Of a stretch of DNA of 64,000 nt, positions 25,438 through 35,293 are shown one piece after another. Where the stretch lies: assembly GCA_028714735.1 (NCBI GenBank), contig JAQTLU010000004.1, positions 227,987 to 291,986 of the forward strand, in the 5' to 3' direction. The position numbers were made by a program, and so were the translations under genes. The DNA comes from Gallionellaceae bacterium. GTDB lineage: Bacteria; Pseudomonadota; Gammaproteobacteria; Burkholderiales; Thiobacillaceae. Each line of letters starts with the position of its first letter. Position 1 is the first letter of the stretch. The notes under the pieces are model-generated. The model worked only from the letters and a program-made list of their open reading frames with translations, did no database searches and had not been told where the DNA came from.

Positions 25438-26175
25438 TCATGCCGCTGCCCCCGTCAGCATGGCCGCCGCCGAGTGGCGCCCGGCCACCGGCTGGTCCTC
25501 GACCAGGCGGCCGTCGCGGAACATCAGGATGCGCTTGGCGAACTGGGCGATGTCGGGCTCGTGGGTGACCAGGACCAGGGTCATGCCCTGGTCGTTGAGC
25601 GACTGGAACAGGGCCATCAGTTCCAGGCTGGTGCGGGTGTCGAGCGCGCCGGTCGGCTCGTCGGCGAGGATCAGGGCGGGCGCGTTGACCAGGGAACGGG
25701 CGATTGCCACCCGCTGCTGCTGGCCGCCGGAAAGCTGGCTGGGCAGGTGGTGGGCGCGCTCGGCCAGGCCGACCAGGGCCAGCTTCTCCATGGCGCGCCG
25801 GTGCCGCTCGTGGGCGTGCACGCCGGCATAGAGCAGGGGCAGCTCGACGTTCTCCAGGGCGGCGGCGCGCGGCAGCAGGTTGAAGCTCTGGAACACGAAG
25901 CCGAGCGCGCGGTTGCGCACCGCCGAGAGCGGGTCCGGGCCGAGCCGGGAGACGTCCTCGCCGTTCAAAAGATAGCGGCCCCGGTCGGGCCGGTCCAGGC
26001 AGCCGAGCAGGTTCATGAAGGTCGACTTGCCCGAGCCCGACGGCCCCATCACGGCGACGAACTCGCCCTTGCTGATGGTCAGGCTGACGCCGCGCAGGGC
26101 CGGCACCTCGACCTCGCCGACGTGGTAGGTGCGGGCGAGGTCCTCGACCTCGATCAGCGGACGGGTGTCGGCCAT
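25438..26175 (-). CDS. MacB-type ABC transporter ATPase
   Basis: Nucleotide-binding subunit of 245 residues. Walker A is GPSGSGKSTF, the signature LSGGQQQRVAIAR, Walker B ALILADEPTGALD, and the H-loop VTHEPDIAQF. It is of the LolD/MacB class that pairs with FtsX-type permeases. It starts 11 bases after the adaptor gene stop. The longer overlapping frame through this region is not protein-like. Confidence 0.92.
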   Translation of the reverse strand: MADTRPLIEVEDLARTYHVGEVEVPALRGVSLTISKGEFVAVMGPSGSGKSTFMNLLGCLDRPDRGRYLLNGEDVSRLGPDPLSAVRNRALGFVFQSFNLLPRAAALENVELPLLYAGVHAHERHRRAMEKLALVGLAERAHHLPSQLSGGQQQRVAIARSLVNAPALILADEPTGALDTRTSLELMALFQSLNDQGMTLVLVTHEPDIAQFAKRILMFRDGRLVEDQPVAGRHSAAAMLTGAAA

Positions 26176-26186
26176 CGCCCGAGCGG

Positions 26187-27467
26187 TCAGTGGCCCATGC
26201 CGAGCGGGCGTGACTGGCGCCGGCCGGCGCCGGCCTCTCCGGTGCCCAGGATGATCTCGGCACCTTCGGTCAGCTCGCCCTTGATGATCTCGGTCGCGTT
26301 GCCGTCGGAGACGCCCAGGCGCAATTGCACCGGAACCGGCTGGCCGTCGACGAGCCGCCAGACCCGGCCGGGCACGCCGGGACCGCCTTCCCGGGCGCGG
26401 ATGTCGGTCTTGACCGGTGCGCCGTCGCTCTGGGTCGGCCGGAAGCGCAGGGCCTCGTTGGCCACCTTGAGGACATCCTGGCGTTCCTCGGTGAGCAGGC
26501 TGGCGTTGGCGGTCATGCCGGGCAACAGCTTCTGTTCAGCGTTGTCGACCGTCGCCATGACGCTGTAGGTCACCACGTTGTTGGCGCTCTGGGGCGCCTT
26601 GCGGATCTGGGTCACCTGGCCCATGAAGCGCTGGCCGGGGAAGGCGTCGACCGTGAAGCGCACCTTCTGGCCGACCCGGACCCGGCCGACGTCGGCCTCG
26701 TCGACCGCGATGTTCACCTCCATGCGGCTCAGGTCCTGGGCGATGGTGAACAGGATCGGGGCCTGCAGCGAGGCGGCCACGGTCTGGCCGACGTCGACGT
26801 TGCGGCTGATCACGGTGCCGGCCACCGGCGAGCGGATCACGGTATGCGACAGGTCGACCTGGGCCTGGCGCAGGGCCGCCTGCTTCTGCGCCACCTGGGC
26901 CTGGCTGCCCTTCAGTTGCGCGGCCGCGACGTCGATGTTGGCGCGGGCCAGGGCGTGCGATTCGCGCGCCGAATCGAAGGCGGCCTGGGCGGTGTCCAGG
27001 TCGGCCGGCGAGATGAAGTTCTGCGCCACCAAGCCCTTCTTGCGCTCCAGGCTGCGGCGGGCATCGTCCAGGCCGACCTCGGCCTTCTTGGTCTCGGCCT
27101 GGCGGGCGAGCAGGTTGCCGCGCGCCACCTCGACGTTGCCCTGCGCCGCCAGCAGGTCGGCCTCGGCCTGGGCGACCCGGCTTTCGAAGGAGGCCGGGTC
27201 GAGCCGGGCGACGACCTGGTCCTTGCTGACTGTCGAGTTGAAGTCGGCCATCAGCGCCTGGATCTGGCCAGACACCTGGGAGCCGACCTGCACGGTGACC
27301 GAGGCGCTCAAGGTGCCGCTGGCCGACACCGTGGCGGACAGCGCGCCGCGTTCGATCTTGCCCAGGCGGTAGGCCGGCACGCCGTTGGCTGCCTGCCAGG
27401 GATGCCAGAACCAGAGCGCAACGGCGGCCGCCACCAGGATGGCGAAGGCGATCAGGGCACGTTTCAT
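26187..27467 (-). CDS. MacA-type periplasmic adaptor
   Basis: A membrane-fusion protein of 426 residues anchored by one N-terminal helix (about residues 5-22). It has the lipoyl-like halves (TVQVGSQVSGQI and RSPVAGTVISRNVDVGQTV), a long alpha-hairpin rich in Ala, Gln and Lys between them, and a beta-barrel with GMTANASLLTEER. It would link the MacB-type pump to an outer-membrane channel. Its start overlaps the end of the ClC gene by 4 bases, so all four genes probably form one operon. Confidence 0.9.
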   Translation of the reverse strand: MKRALIAFAILVAAAVALWFWHPWQAANGVPAYRLGKIERGALSATVSASGTLSASVTVQVGSQVSGQIQALMADFNSTVSKDQVVARLDPASFESRVAQAEADLLAAQGNVEVARGNLLARQAETKKAEVGLDDARRSLERKKGLVAQNFISPADLDTAQAAFDSARESHALARANIDVAAAQLKGSQAQVAQKQAALRQAQVDLSHTVIRSPVAGTVISRNVDVGQTVAASLQAPILFTIAQDLSRMEVNIAVDEADVGRVRVGQKVRFTVDAFPGQRFMGQVTQIRKAPQSANNVVTYSVMATVDNAEQKLLPGMTANASLLTEERQDVLKVANEALRFRPTQSDGAPVKTDIRAREGGPGVPGRVWRLVDGQPVPVQLRLGVSDGNATEIIKGELTEGAEIILGTGEAGAGRRQSRPLGMGH

Positions 27468-28888
27468 GGTTTTTCTTTGTTGAAATCAATCTCGGCTTGG
27501 AGGGTTTCTGCGGCAACCGGTTCCGGGGCGGCGCGCTCGGGGGCGGCCAGGTAGCGCAGGGCCAGGGTGCGGTAGAGCGGCGGGCAGATGGTGCGCGACA
27601 CCCCCGAGGCGAGCAGGGTGACGATCATCAGGTCGATCACCAGGCCGTAGCCGCTCACCATCTCCATGACGATCACGAAGGCGGTGATCGGGGTCTGGGT
27701 CACGGCGGCCAGGAAGCTGGCCATGCACAGCACGTTGGTCATCGCCGGCAGGTAGTTCTGCCCCGCCAGCAGGTGCAGGTTCTGGCCCAGGCCGGCGCCG
27801 ATCGACAGCGAGGGCGCGAAGATGCCGCCCGGTACGCCGCTGGCGAAGGTGACCAGGGTGGCGAAGAACTTGTCGATGCCGTAGTGCCAGGGCAGGACGG
27901 TGTCCTGGGCCAGCAGGTGCTTGGCCTCGCCGTAGCCGGTGCCGTAGGTGAGTCCGTCCGAGACCAGGCCGATGAGCGCCACCGCCAGGCCGCAGCCGGC
28001 CGCGAACCGGATCGGGTAGTCCCGGCGCCAGCGCCCCAGTCGGCCGGGCAGGCCGGTGGCGGACAGGATCATCAGGCGGGCGAAGGCGCCGCCGGCCAGG
28101 CCGCAGGTCAGGGAGACCATCAGGAGCAGGCCGACCGGGTGCGGGGTGTCGACCTTGGAGATGTCGAGCCAGCCGAAATAGGTGTAGTTGCCGAAATAGA
28201 CCTGCGCCACCACGCCGGCGATGACGATGGCGGTGATGATCAGGCCGCTCATGCGTTCCTCGACGCCGCGGCTGAGTTCCTCGATGGCGAACAGGATGCC
28301 GGCCAGCGGGGTGTTGAAGGCGGCCGCGATGCCGGCCGCGCCGCCGGCGGCGAGCAGGTGGCGGCGGTCGACCTGGAGCCGGCGCGGCAGGCGCTCGCCG
28401 ATCAGGTGCATCAGGGCCGCGCCGATCTGGACCATGGGTCCTTCGCGGCCGGCGGAAAAGCCGGCGAAGATGGCGCCGATGCCGAGGACGATCTTGCCGA
28501 TCATGATGCGCAAGGTCAGCAAGGGCCGGATCAGGCGATGGCGGTGACCGTGCTGGGCCATCTCGGCCATCACCTGGGGGATGCCGCTGCCTTCGGCGCC
28601 CATGCAGTAGCGCCGGGTCAGCCAGACGATCAGGGCGCCGCCCAGCGGGGCGGACAGGAAGACCCAGCCGGGAAAGCGGTCGTCCAGGCCGTGCAGGGTT
28701 TCGACCGCAAGCTCGGTCATCTGGGCGAACAGCACGGCGACCAGGCCGATCGCCACCGCGCCGCCCCAGAAGATCAGGCGGCCGATCCAGACATGCCGAT
28801 AGGCGACCTGCCGGCGCTTCAGGCGGTACAGGCGGGCGGCCAGCCGGTCGCGCAGGCGGATCGAGGGATCGGGCTTATCGGAAGACAT
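27464..28888 (-). CDS. ClC family chloride channel/transporter
   Basis: A 474-residue ClC membrane protein. The anion pathway motifs are all present: GAEGSGIPQV, GREGPMVQIGAAL with the gating glutamate, and GGIFAPSLSIGA. The glutamate in GREGP suggests an H+-coupled exchanger or gated channel; I could not identify the proton-side glutamate with certainty. No CBS domains. I place the start at ATG 28888, 20 bases after the SNF2 gene stop. Linkage to a MacAB-like exporter is unusual. Confidence 0.92.
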   Translation of the reverse strand: MSSDKPDPSIRLRDRLAARLYRLKRRQVAYRHVWIGRLIFWGGAVAIGLVAVLFAQMTELAVETLHGLDDRFPGWVFLSAPLGGALIVWLTRRYCMGAEGSGIPQVMAEMAQHGHRHRLIRPLLTLRIMIGKIVLGIGAIFAGFSAGREGPMVQIGAALMHLIGERLPRRLQVDRRHLLAAGGAAGIAAAFNTPLAGILFAIEELSRGVEERMSGLIITAIVIAGVVAQVYFGNYTYFGWLDISKVDTPHPVGLLLMVSLTCGLAGGAFARLMILSATGLPGRLGRWRRDYPIRFAAGCGLAVALIGLVSDGLTYGTGYGEAKHLLAQDTVLPWHYGIDKFFATLVTFASGVPGGIFAPSLSIGAGLGQNLHLLAGQNYLPAMTNVLCMASFLAAVTQTPITAFVIVMEMVSGYGLVIDLMIVTLLASGVSRTICPPLYRTLALRYLAAPERAAPEPVAAETLQAEIDFNKEKP

Positions 28889-28907
28889 CACCGGATGGTA
28901 GCAAAGC

Positions 28908-31900
28908 CTATCGGGCCGGGGCGGGCAAAGGCGCCAGCAAGGCCTGGATGTCTGCGGCACCGAACTTGCCCAGCGCGGCGCCGTCGCCGGACAGCACGGA
29001 CGCGGCGAGTTCGGCCTTCTTCTCCTGCAGGGCGAGGATCTTTTCCTCGATGCTGCCGCTGACCACCAGCTTGTAGACGAAGACGTTCTTGGTCTGGCCG
29101 AGGCGATGGGCGCGGTCGGTGGCCTGGTTTTCCACCGCCGGGTTCCACCAGGGATCGAAGTGGATCACGGTATCGGCGGCGGTCAGGTTGAGGCCGACCC
29201 CGCCGGCCTTGAGCGAGATCAGGAACACTGGCACATCGCCTTCCTGGAAGACCTTGATGACGCCTTCGCGGTCGCCGGTGTCGCCGGTCAGGGTGGTGAA
29301 CGGGATCTTCGCCTCGGCCAGTTCGGCGGCGATCAGGGCCAGCATGGAGGTGAACTGGGAGAACACCAGCACCTTGCGGCCCTCGTCGACCAGTTCCGGC
29401 AGCATGGCCATGAGCAGGTCGAGCTTGGCCCGCTCCCGGACCCTTCTCGCGGCGTCGAGCTTGAGCAGGCGCGGGTCGCAACAGACCTGGCGCAGCTTGA
29501 GCAGGGCGTCGAGGATGACGATCTGGCTGCGGTTGAAGCCCTTGCTGGCGATCTCGTCGCGGACCCGCACGTCCATGGCGGTGCGCACCGTTTCGTATAG
29601 GTCGCGCTGGCCGCCTTCCAGTTCCACGGTGCGCACGATGATGGTCTTGGGCGGCAGTTCCTTGGCCACGTCCTCCTTGCGCCGGCGCAGGATGAAGGGC
29701 TTGAGGCGCGCGGCGAGCAGGTCGCGGCGCAGGCTGTCGGCGTTTTTTTCGATCGGCGTGCGCCAGGTCTTGGTGAAGGACTTGCTGTCGGCCAGGAAGC
29801 CGGGCAACAGGAAATCGAACTGCGACCACAGCTCGCCCAGATGGTTTTCCAGCGGCGTGCCGGTCAGGCACAGGCGATGCCGGGTCTGCAGCTGGCGCAC
29901 CACCTGGGCGGCCTGGCTGGAGGCGTTTTTCACCGTCTGCGCCTCGTCCAGGATGAGCAGGTGGAACTCCTGCTTGGCCAGGGTCTCGACGTCGCGCCAG
30001 AGCAGGGGATAGGTGGTCAGGCAGACGTCGCTTTCAGGGATCAGGGGGAAGCGTTCGGCGCGGTCCTTGCCGTGCAGCGACAGCACCCTGAGCGCCGGCG
30101 CGAAGCGTTCCGCCTCGCGCTTCCAGTTGAAGATCAGCGAGGTCGGCAGCACCACCAGGGCGGGCTTGTCGAGCCGGCCGGCCTCCTTTTCCAGGAGCAG
30201 GTGGGCCAGGGTCTGGGCGGTCTTGCCCAGGCCCATATCGTCGGCCAGGATGCCGGCCAGTTCGTGCTCGCGCAGGTATTGCAGCCAGGCCAGGCCCTCG
30301 CGCTGGTAGGGTCGCAGTTCCAGGGCCAGGCCCTTGGGCGGCTTGATCGGCTTGATGCCGCCGAGTTTCTTCAGCCGCGCGGCCATGTTTTGCACCGAGG
30401 CCGCCCCTTTGAATTTCCAGCGTTTCATGTCGGTCAGTTCGGCCAGGCGCGGAGCGTCGAACCTCGATACCCGCAAGGTGTCGGCGGGCTTGCCGTCGAA
30501 CAGGTCGATCAGGGTGCGGGCGATCGGTTTCAGGCGCTCGGCCGGGACCCGGACGCGGGCGCCGTCCGGGGTGAACAGGTCGATCGGGGTGTCGTCGGGC
30601 AGGAGGGCGAGCTTGCCGGCGTCCAGCCAGCGCGGGTCCTCCTGGAACAGGTGGTGCAGCAGCGGCGCCAGGGGCAGGCGCTTGCCCGCGACCACGATGC
30701 CCATATCGAGACTGAACCAGCCGGACTGGGCCTCGGCGAACTCGGCATCCCAGGCCTCCACCTCCAGGACGTGGTGGCGGAAGCCGGGCGGGATGACGAG
30801 CTCCCAGCCGGATGCGCGCAATGTCGGCAGTGCGCCGGCCATGAAGGCCGGCCAGTGCGCTTCGCTGGCCAGGCCGAGCATCGGCGAGGCCGGCGCGGCC
30901 CCGTACAGGTACAGGTTGTGCGGCGGCACCCGGATGAAGCCGAGCTGGCCGAGCGCTGCAGCCAGGCGTTTCTCGCTCTCCGGCCGGCGTTTGACGTGCA
31001 CGGCTTCGCCCGCGGGCGTGGTGATGAATTCCGCCGTACCGGAGGCCGCCACCGACAGGCCGTCGTATTTGTAGCCGAGCGCGGCGTAGTCGAACTGGCG
31101 GGTGTCGGGCGGATAGTCGCGGTAACGATTGACGCCGTAGACATTGGCCGTGCCCAGGCTGAGCACGGGGGTCGGCTCGACATCGATGATGCGCATCCTG
31201 GGCGCGCTCGGGGCCGGCAGTTCCGGCGCCAGTTCGGCGAGCGCCCCGGCGACCACCGGCAGATCGGCCTCGGACAGGGGCGGCATGGTCAGCAGCTGGG
31301 CCACCCGGTGGGCCGGATAGGGCAAATTCAAGAGGCCCAATCGGCCGGTTTCCCGATCCAGATACCAGATCTCGGCGAGGGCGATGACATCGATTGCGGT
31401 CTCGTCCTGGGCGACGATCCGGGGCGCGATCTGGCTGTCTTCCAGCCGTCGCCAAAGCAGCATGGCCGCGCGCGGTTCGCCGGCCCCGGCCGGCCGGTAA
31501 GGCTCCGGGCCCAGCAGCAGCCGGCCGCTGGCGAGCATGCGCTGGAGCAGGTCTTCGCCCATCGCCCCGTGCAGGACGTATTCGCGGAAAGTCTGATCGC
31601 CGCGCCGGCTCGCCCACAGCAGGCGCAGGATGGGCAGGTCGTCCTCGCGCACGAAGGCGGGCGGTTGCAGCAGGGCGCGCTCGACGTTGTCCCAGTCCTT
31701 GAAGGTGCCGGGTTGGCCATGCTTGTCGATCCGCGACTTGGCGAAGCTGACCTCCCAGGCGCCGTCGTAGGACTGGTCGAGCACGTAGAACAGGGCCTCC
31801 TTGTTGACCGAGACGCGCTTGGCCGTCTCGGTCGGGGTGTCGATGGCCTGCCGGAAACCTTCCAGCCAGCGCAGCACGTCCGGATTGACGGCGGCGGCCG

Positions 31901-32204
31901 GCCGTGCCGGCTGCTGGCGCAGCAGCACCCGCAGCACGGCGGCGGTGTGCTTGCAGAACCAGCCGACCGGGCAGCCGCAGGCGGCGTTGAGGTGCAACTG
32001 GCCGTCGCGGGCCTGGCTGATGACGATATGCACGGCATAGGGATGACGTGCGGTGCCCTGGACCGTGGCGACGATGGCGCCGCCGGAGACCTGGAGGACG
32101 CGGACGGCGTTCAGGTAGGCGTCGGACGCGGCCAGGTCGGGGCCGTTGAACCAGCGTCGCAGGTCCCGTTCGTCGTAGGGAGGGAGTTCGGTGAATAGGC
32201 TCAC
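28908..32204 (-). CDS. SWIM zinc-finger SNF2-family ATPase
   Basis: A large (1098 residues) bacterial Swi2/Snf2 DNA translocase. The N-terminus has a SWIM finger (ACGCPVGWFCKH, about residues 97-108) for nucleic-acid or protein binding. The C-terminal half has the two RecA lobes: motif I DDMGLGKTAQTL, motif II ILDEAQTVKN, and motif VI TDRAHRLGQTKNVFVYK. The class is related to RapA-type transcription recycling factors, but the exact role in bacteria is unclear. It stands just upstream of the ClC operon on the same strand. Confidence 0.92.
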   Translation of the reverse strand: MSLFTELPPYDERDLRRWFNGPDLAASDAYLNAVRVLQVSGGAIVATVQGTARHPYAVHIVISQARDGQLHLNAACGCPVGWFCKHTAAVLRVLLRQQPARPAAAVNPDVLRWLEGFRQAIDTPTETAKRVSVNKEALFYVLDQSYDGAWEVSFAKSRIDKHGQPGTFKDWDNVERALLQPPAFVREDDLPILRLLWASRRGDQTFREYVLHGAMGEDLLQRMLASGRLLLGPEPYRPAGAGEPRAAMLLWRRLEDSQIAPRIVAQDETAIDVIALAEIWYLDRETGRLGLLNLPYPAHRVAQLLTMPPLSEADLPVVAGALAELAPELPAPSAPRMRIIDVEPTPVLSLGTANVYGVNRYRDYPPDTRQFDYAALGYKYDGLSVAASGTAEFITTPAGEAVHVKRRPESEKRLAAALGQLGFIRVPPHNLYLYGAAPASPMLGLASEAHWPAFMAGALPTLRASGWELVIPPGFRHHVLEVEAWDAEFAEAQSGWFSLDMGIVVAGKRLPLAPLLHHLFQEDPRWLDAGKLALLPDDTPIDLFTPDGARVRVPAERLKPIARTLIDLFDGKPADTLRVSRFDAPRLAELTDMKRWKFKGAASVQNMAARLKKLGGIKPIKPPKGLALELRPYQREGLAWLQYLREHELAGILADDMGLGKTAQTLAHLLLEKEAGRLDKPALVVLPTSLIFNWKREAERFAPALRVLSLHGKDRAERFPLIPESDVCLTTYPLLWRDVETLAKQEFHLLILDEAQTVKNASSQAAQVVRQLQTRHRLCLTGTPLENHLGELWSQFDFLLPGFLADSKSFTKTWRTPIEKNADSLRRDLLAARLKPFILRRRKEDVAKELPPKTIIVRTVELEGGQRDLYETVRTAMDVRVRDEIASKGFNRSQIVILDALLKLRQVCCDPRLLKLDAARRVRERAKLDLLMAMLPELVDEGRKVLVFSQFTSMLALIAAELAEAKIPFTTLTGDTGDREGVIKVFQEGDVPVFLISLKAGGVGLNLTAADTVIHFDPWWNPAVENQATDRAHRLGQTKNVFVYKLVVSGSIEEKILALQEKKAELAASVLSGDGAALGKFGAADIQALLAPLPAPAR

Positions 32205-32367
32205 GGGCAGGATGGAAAAATGGCGGTTTCCCTATGGGGCAACCTGGCATTATAAGTGCTCGACGGGCGTGTCTATCGATAGATCGCCCGGGGCGGTGCT
32301 GGATTGCCGGCGCATGTGCCGGACCTTGGCGATTTCTAGGGCCGGTCCGGGCGTGACGGCGACCGCC

Positions 32368-33885
32368 TCAGGTGCCGCAGAAGGTTTGAAAACTCGCCAT
32401 GAAGCTTCCCGGCGCCGGTTCGGCGTAGCGGGCGTTGGCCGGGTCTTCGTCGAAGGGCCGCCGCAGCGCATTGAGCAACTGCTCGAAGGGCGCCAGGTTG
32501 CCTGCGTCCGAGGCGGCGTCCAGCGCCTCCTCGACGCGATGGTTGCGCGGGATCAGCCAGGGATTGACCCGGCGCATCCGCACGGCGCGGTCGGGCAGCC
32601 CGTCGTTCGCCATGGCGGCATCCTCGGCGGCGCAACGCTCGCGCCAGCGTTGCAGCCAGCGGTCCAGCCCAGGCTGTGCGGCGAACAAGGCCCGCAGCGG
32701 CGCCTCGTCGCCTTCCGCCGCATCCGCCAGCCGGCGCCAGGCCAGGGTGAAGTCCACCTGCTGCGCGTGCAGCAGGTCCAGCCAGCTTTCGCCCAGGGCG
32801 GTATCGACCTGATCGCCGTAGCTCACCTGCCCGCGCAGGCCGAGCTTGGCGCGCAGCCCGGCCAGCCAATGATGCTGGTAGCGCGCGGGGAAGGCGTCGA
32901 GCACCTCGGTGGCCAGGGAGATCGCGTGGCCTTCGTTGCCGGCGATCAGCGGCAGCAGGGTCTCGGCCAGGCGGGACAGGTTCCAGCGGGCGATGCGCGG
33001 CTGTTCCCCGTAGGCGTAGCGTCCCCGTTCGTCGATGGAACTGAACACCGCACGCGGATCGTAGGCCTCGATGAAGGCGCAGGGCCCGTAGTCGATGGTC
33101 TCGCCGGGGATGGCCATGTTGTCCGTGTTCATCACCCCGTGGATGAAGCCCACGTGCAGCCACTGCGCGATCAGCACGGCCTGGCGCTCGGCCACGGCGC
33201 GCAGGAAGCCCAGATAGCGGTCCTCGGCAGCCATTTGTTCCGGGTAGTGGCGGGCGATGGCGTAGTCGGCGAGCTGGCGCACCTGCCCCTCCGTGCCGTG
33301 GCTCGCGAAGAACTGGAAGGTGCCCACGCGCAAGTGGCTGGCGGCGATGCGCGTCAGGATGGCGCCGGGCAGCGTGCGTTCGCGATACACCGGCTCGCCG
33401 GTCGACACTACGGCCAGCGCGCGGGTGGTGGGAATGCCCAAGGCATGCATCGCCTCGCCCACCAGCACCTCGCGCAGCATCGGACCCACCGCCGCCTTGC
33501 CGTCGCCCCGGCGGGAAAACGGCGTGCGTCCCGAGCCCTTCAGGGCGATATCGCGGCGCCGGCCTTGGCGGTCGATGACCTCGCCGATCAGCAGCGCGCG
33601 GCCGTCGCCCAACTGGGGATTGAATTGCCCGAACTGATGCCCGGCATAGGCCTGGGCGATGGGTTGTGCCCCCTCGGGCAGCGCGTTGCCGGAAAATATC
33701 GCCGCCAGCGCGGCCACGTCCTGGCCGGCCAGGCCCAGCCGCAGTTCCTCGGCCAGGCCGCGGTTGAAGAACAGCAGTTCCGGCGCCGGCACGGTCGCGG
33801 GCTGGCAAGGCTCGTAGAAGCCTGGCAGGTCGCGTGCGTAGGTGTTGTCGAAGGGGATGGCGGGGTTCGGCATGGGTGGGTTCAC
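32368..33885 (-). CDS. selO: SelO/YdiU protein adenylyltransferase
   Basis: A pseudokinase-fold enzyme that transfers AMP from ATP to protein hydroxyls, linked to redox control. The 505-residue protein has the SelO signatures GHQFGQFNPQLGDGRA, LKGSGRTPFSRRGDGKA, and HGVMNTDNMAIPGETIDYGPC, where the Asn and Asp bind metal. It ends FCGT, so a cysteine stands at the antepenultimate position, the place taken by selenocysteine in animal SelO. MPNPAI four residues in is an alternative start. Confidence 0.94.
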   Translation of the reverse strand: MNPPMPNPAIPFDNTYARDLPGFYEPCQPATVPAPELLFFNRGLAEELRLGLAGQDVAALAAIFSGNALPEGAQPIAQAYAGHQFGQFNPQLGDGRALLIGEVIDRQGRRRDIALKGSGRTPFSRRGDGKAAVGPMLREVLVGEAMHALGIPTTRALAVVSTGEPVYRERTLPGAILTRIAASHLRVGTFQFFASHGTEGQVRQLADYAIARHYPEQMAAEDRYLGFLRAVAERQAVLIAQWLHVGFIHGVMNTDNMAIPGETIDYGPCAFIEAYDPRAVFSSIDERGRYAYGEQPRIARWNLSRLAETLLPLIAGNEGHAISLATEVLDAFPARYQHHWLAGLRAKLGLRGQVSYGDQVDTALGESWLDLLHAQQVDFTLAWRRLADAAEGDEAPLRALFAAQPGLDRWLQRWRERCAAEDAAMANDGLPDRAVRMRRVNPWLIPRNHRVEEALDAASDAGNLAPFEQLLNALRRPFDEDPANARYAEPAPGSFMASFQTFCGT

Positions 33886-34109
33886 GTTTCTGGTGTGGGT
33901 AGCGCTTGGCTGACAAGAAGGAACTTAAGGCCGAAGGCGCCTAAATTCCACCCCGACGGCATCAGGGGAAAGACAGCCGAATTCGTCTTTCCGCCCCCGT
34001 ACCCTATTCGAGGGCGGGCTGCGGCGGGAATCCAGTTGCCGTAGCCGTCGCCAACCCGGCGCCTTGTCTATGCCAACCGGCAGGCGCATACTCAACATGT
34101 CCTTATTTC

Positions 34110-34115
34110 TGTACA
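34110..34115 (+). promoter_or_regulatory. TGTACA operator core of the toxin-antitoxin pair
   Basis: A TGTACA hexamer lies 10 bases upstream of the antitoxin ATG. The same hexamer is the core recognised by YefM-YoeB complexes in E. coli. A related palindrome, ACATGT, is at 34095-34100, 15 bases upstream. Autorepression by the encoded pair is likely. Confidence 0.5.
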
Positions 34116-34124
34116 TAGGAAGAG

Positions 34125-34382
34125 ATGGAAGCCATCACCTACACCGAAGCCCGCAACAACCTGACCCGCACCATGGACAAGGTCAACGACGATCACGCGC
34201 CCATCATCATCACCCGGCAGAATGGCCAGCCCGTGGTAATGATGTCGCTCGAAGATTTCGAAGCTTGGCAGGAAACGGACTATCTGTTGCGCAGTCCGGC
34301 CAACGCACGACGGCTGCTTGAATCGGTCGAGCAGGACCGCAAAGGACGCGCCACGCCGCAAGCGCTCGCCGATTCCGAATGA
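34125..34382 (+). CDS. yefM: YefM/Phd family antitoxin
   Basis: An 85-residue antitoxin. The N-terminus TYTEARNNLTRTMDKVNDDHAP is the Phd/YefM DNA-binding fold, followed by IIITRQNGQPVVMMSLEDFEAW, and the acidic C-terminus wraps the toxin. The gene overlaps the toxin start by 4 bases. The start at 34125 is supported by an AGGAAGAG ribosome-binding site. Confidence 0.95.
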   Translation: MEAITYTEARNNLTRTMDKVNDDHAPIIITRQNGQPVVMMSLEDFEAWQETDYLLRSPANARRLLESVEQDRKGRATPQALADSE

Positions 34383-34642
34383 GCCGGCAACGCATCTGCT
34401 TCACGCCAAACGCCTGGGAGGAGTACACGGTCTGGCTGACGGAAGATCGCACCATGCTGAAGCGGATCAACCTACTCATCGAGGCCATCGGGCGCGACCC
34501 CTTCGCCGGCATCGGCAAGCCGGTGCCGCTGAAACACCAGCTTTCCGGCTACTGGTCGCGGCGGATCAACGAAGAACATCGGCTGGTTTATAGGGTTGAA
34601 GCCGAGACCTTGATCATTGTGCAGTGCCGGTATCACTACTGA
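34379..34642 (+). CDS. yoeB: YoeB family mRNA interferase toxin
   Basis: An 87-residue RelE-fold ribonuclease that cuts mRNA at the ribosome. The catalytic residues are present: Arg and Glu in LSGYWSRRINEEHRLVYR, and the C-terminal His-Tyr in CRYHY, as in E. coli YoeB. Translationally coupled to the antitoxin. Intact, with no frameshift. Confidence 0.95.
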   Translation: MSRQRICFTPNAWEEYTVWLTEDRTMLKRINLLIEAIGRDPFAGIGKPVPLKHQLSGYWSRRINEEHRLVYRVEAETLIIVQCRYHY

Positions 34643-34780
34643 GTCGGAGAGGGTCTCGCCTTAAGTAGGCGCCATTCGGGCCAGACTCGCAAATCAAAGG
34701 GGCTGGGCTCGATGTTCTCTAATGTCGTTCAAAGCGGCGGCAGCGAACACACCAGGCGCGGGCCACTTTGGGGCTGACCG

Positions 34781-35293
34781 TCAGGGCAAACCGGGTCTGA
34801 AGCCTGTCAGTTCCGAGGCCTCTTTGGTATCGAACCCGGTCAGCCGCCCTGCGCCGTTCAGGTGCAGAACATTGGCCGTGGCACCGGATTCCGGGATATC
34901 GATAGGTTGGTTCAACACCACAGCGTCCCCGGTGCAATAGTAGGGGCGCGCGGAGCCGAGTTCGAGACGTGCGACAACGCGCAGACGGCGGTCCAGGATG
35001 ACCAGTTGGTTGACCCCGCGTGGACTCGGCCCGCCTTTTACCAGTTCGCGTATCTCCACGACGTGATACAGCCTCCCGCCGCCGTTCACCTCGCAGGTAT
35101 GCGACACGTGCACCAGTGTGCGCGCGGTATCGGCCACACCCTGTGCCCGGAGCGCGGCATAAACCTTGCCCTGGATTCGGGCCAAGGCGTCCCAATCATT
35201 GGCGTATGCGGCATGCCCACCAAACAGCGCGATGCCGGCAAGGATACCTAGCCAATTAGCGTACCAACTTGGGGAACAGTATCGTGTGGACAT
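34781..35293 (-). CDS. Secreted small protein downstream of the LysM gene
   Basis: I do not recognise a family. The 170-residue product has a signal peptide (residues about 1-32, with hydrophobic WLGILAGIALFGG then HAAYA before the cut). The mature part has two cysteines (HTCEVNGG and PYYCTGD) that may form a disulfide, and beta-strand patterns such as RLYHVVEIRELV and NQLVILDRRLRVVARLEL. Its ATG (35293) lies inside the end of the upstream LysM gene, a 38-base overlap, so coupling is likely. The same frame continues 5' through that gene, but only because of frameshifts there. A periplasmic partner or immunity protein for the lysozyme-like product is possible. Confidence 0.75.
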   Translation of the reverse strand: MSTRYCSPSWYANWLGILAGIALFGGHAAYANDWDALARIQGKVYAALRAQGVADTARTLVHVSHTCEVNGGGRLYHVVEIRELVKGGPSPRGVNQLVILDRRLRVVARLELGSARPYYCTGDAVVLNQPIDIPESGATANVLHLNGAGRLTGFDTKEASELTGFRPGLP

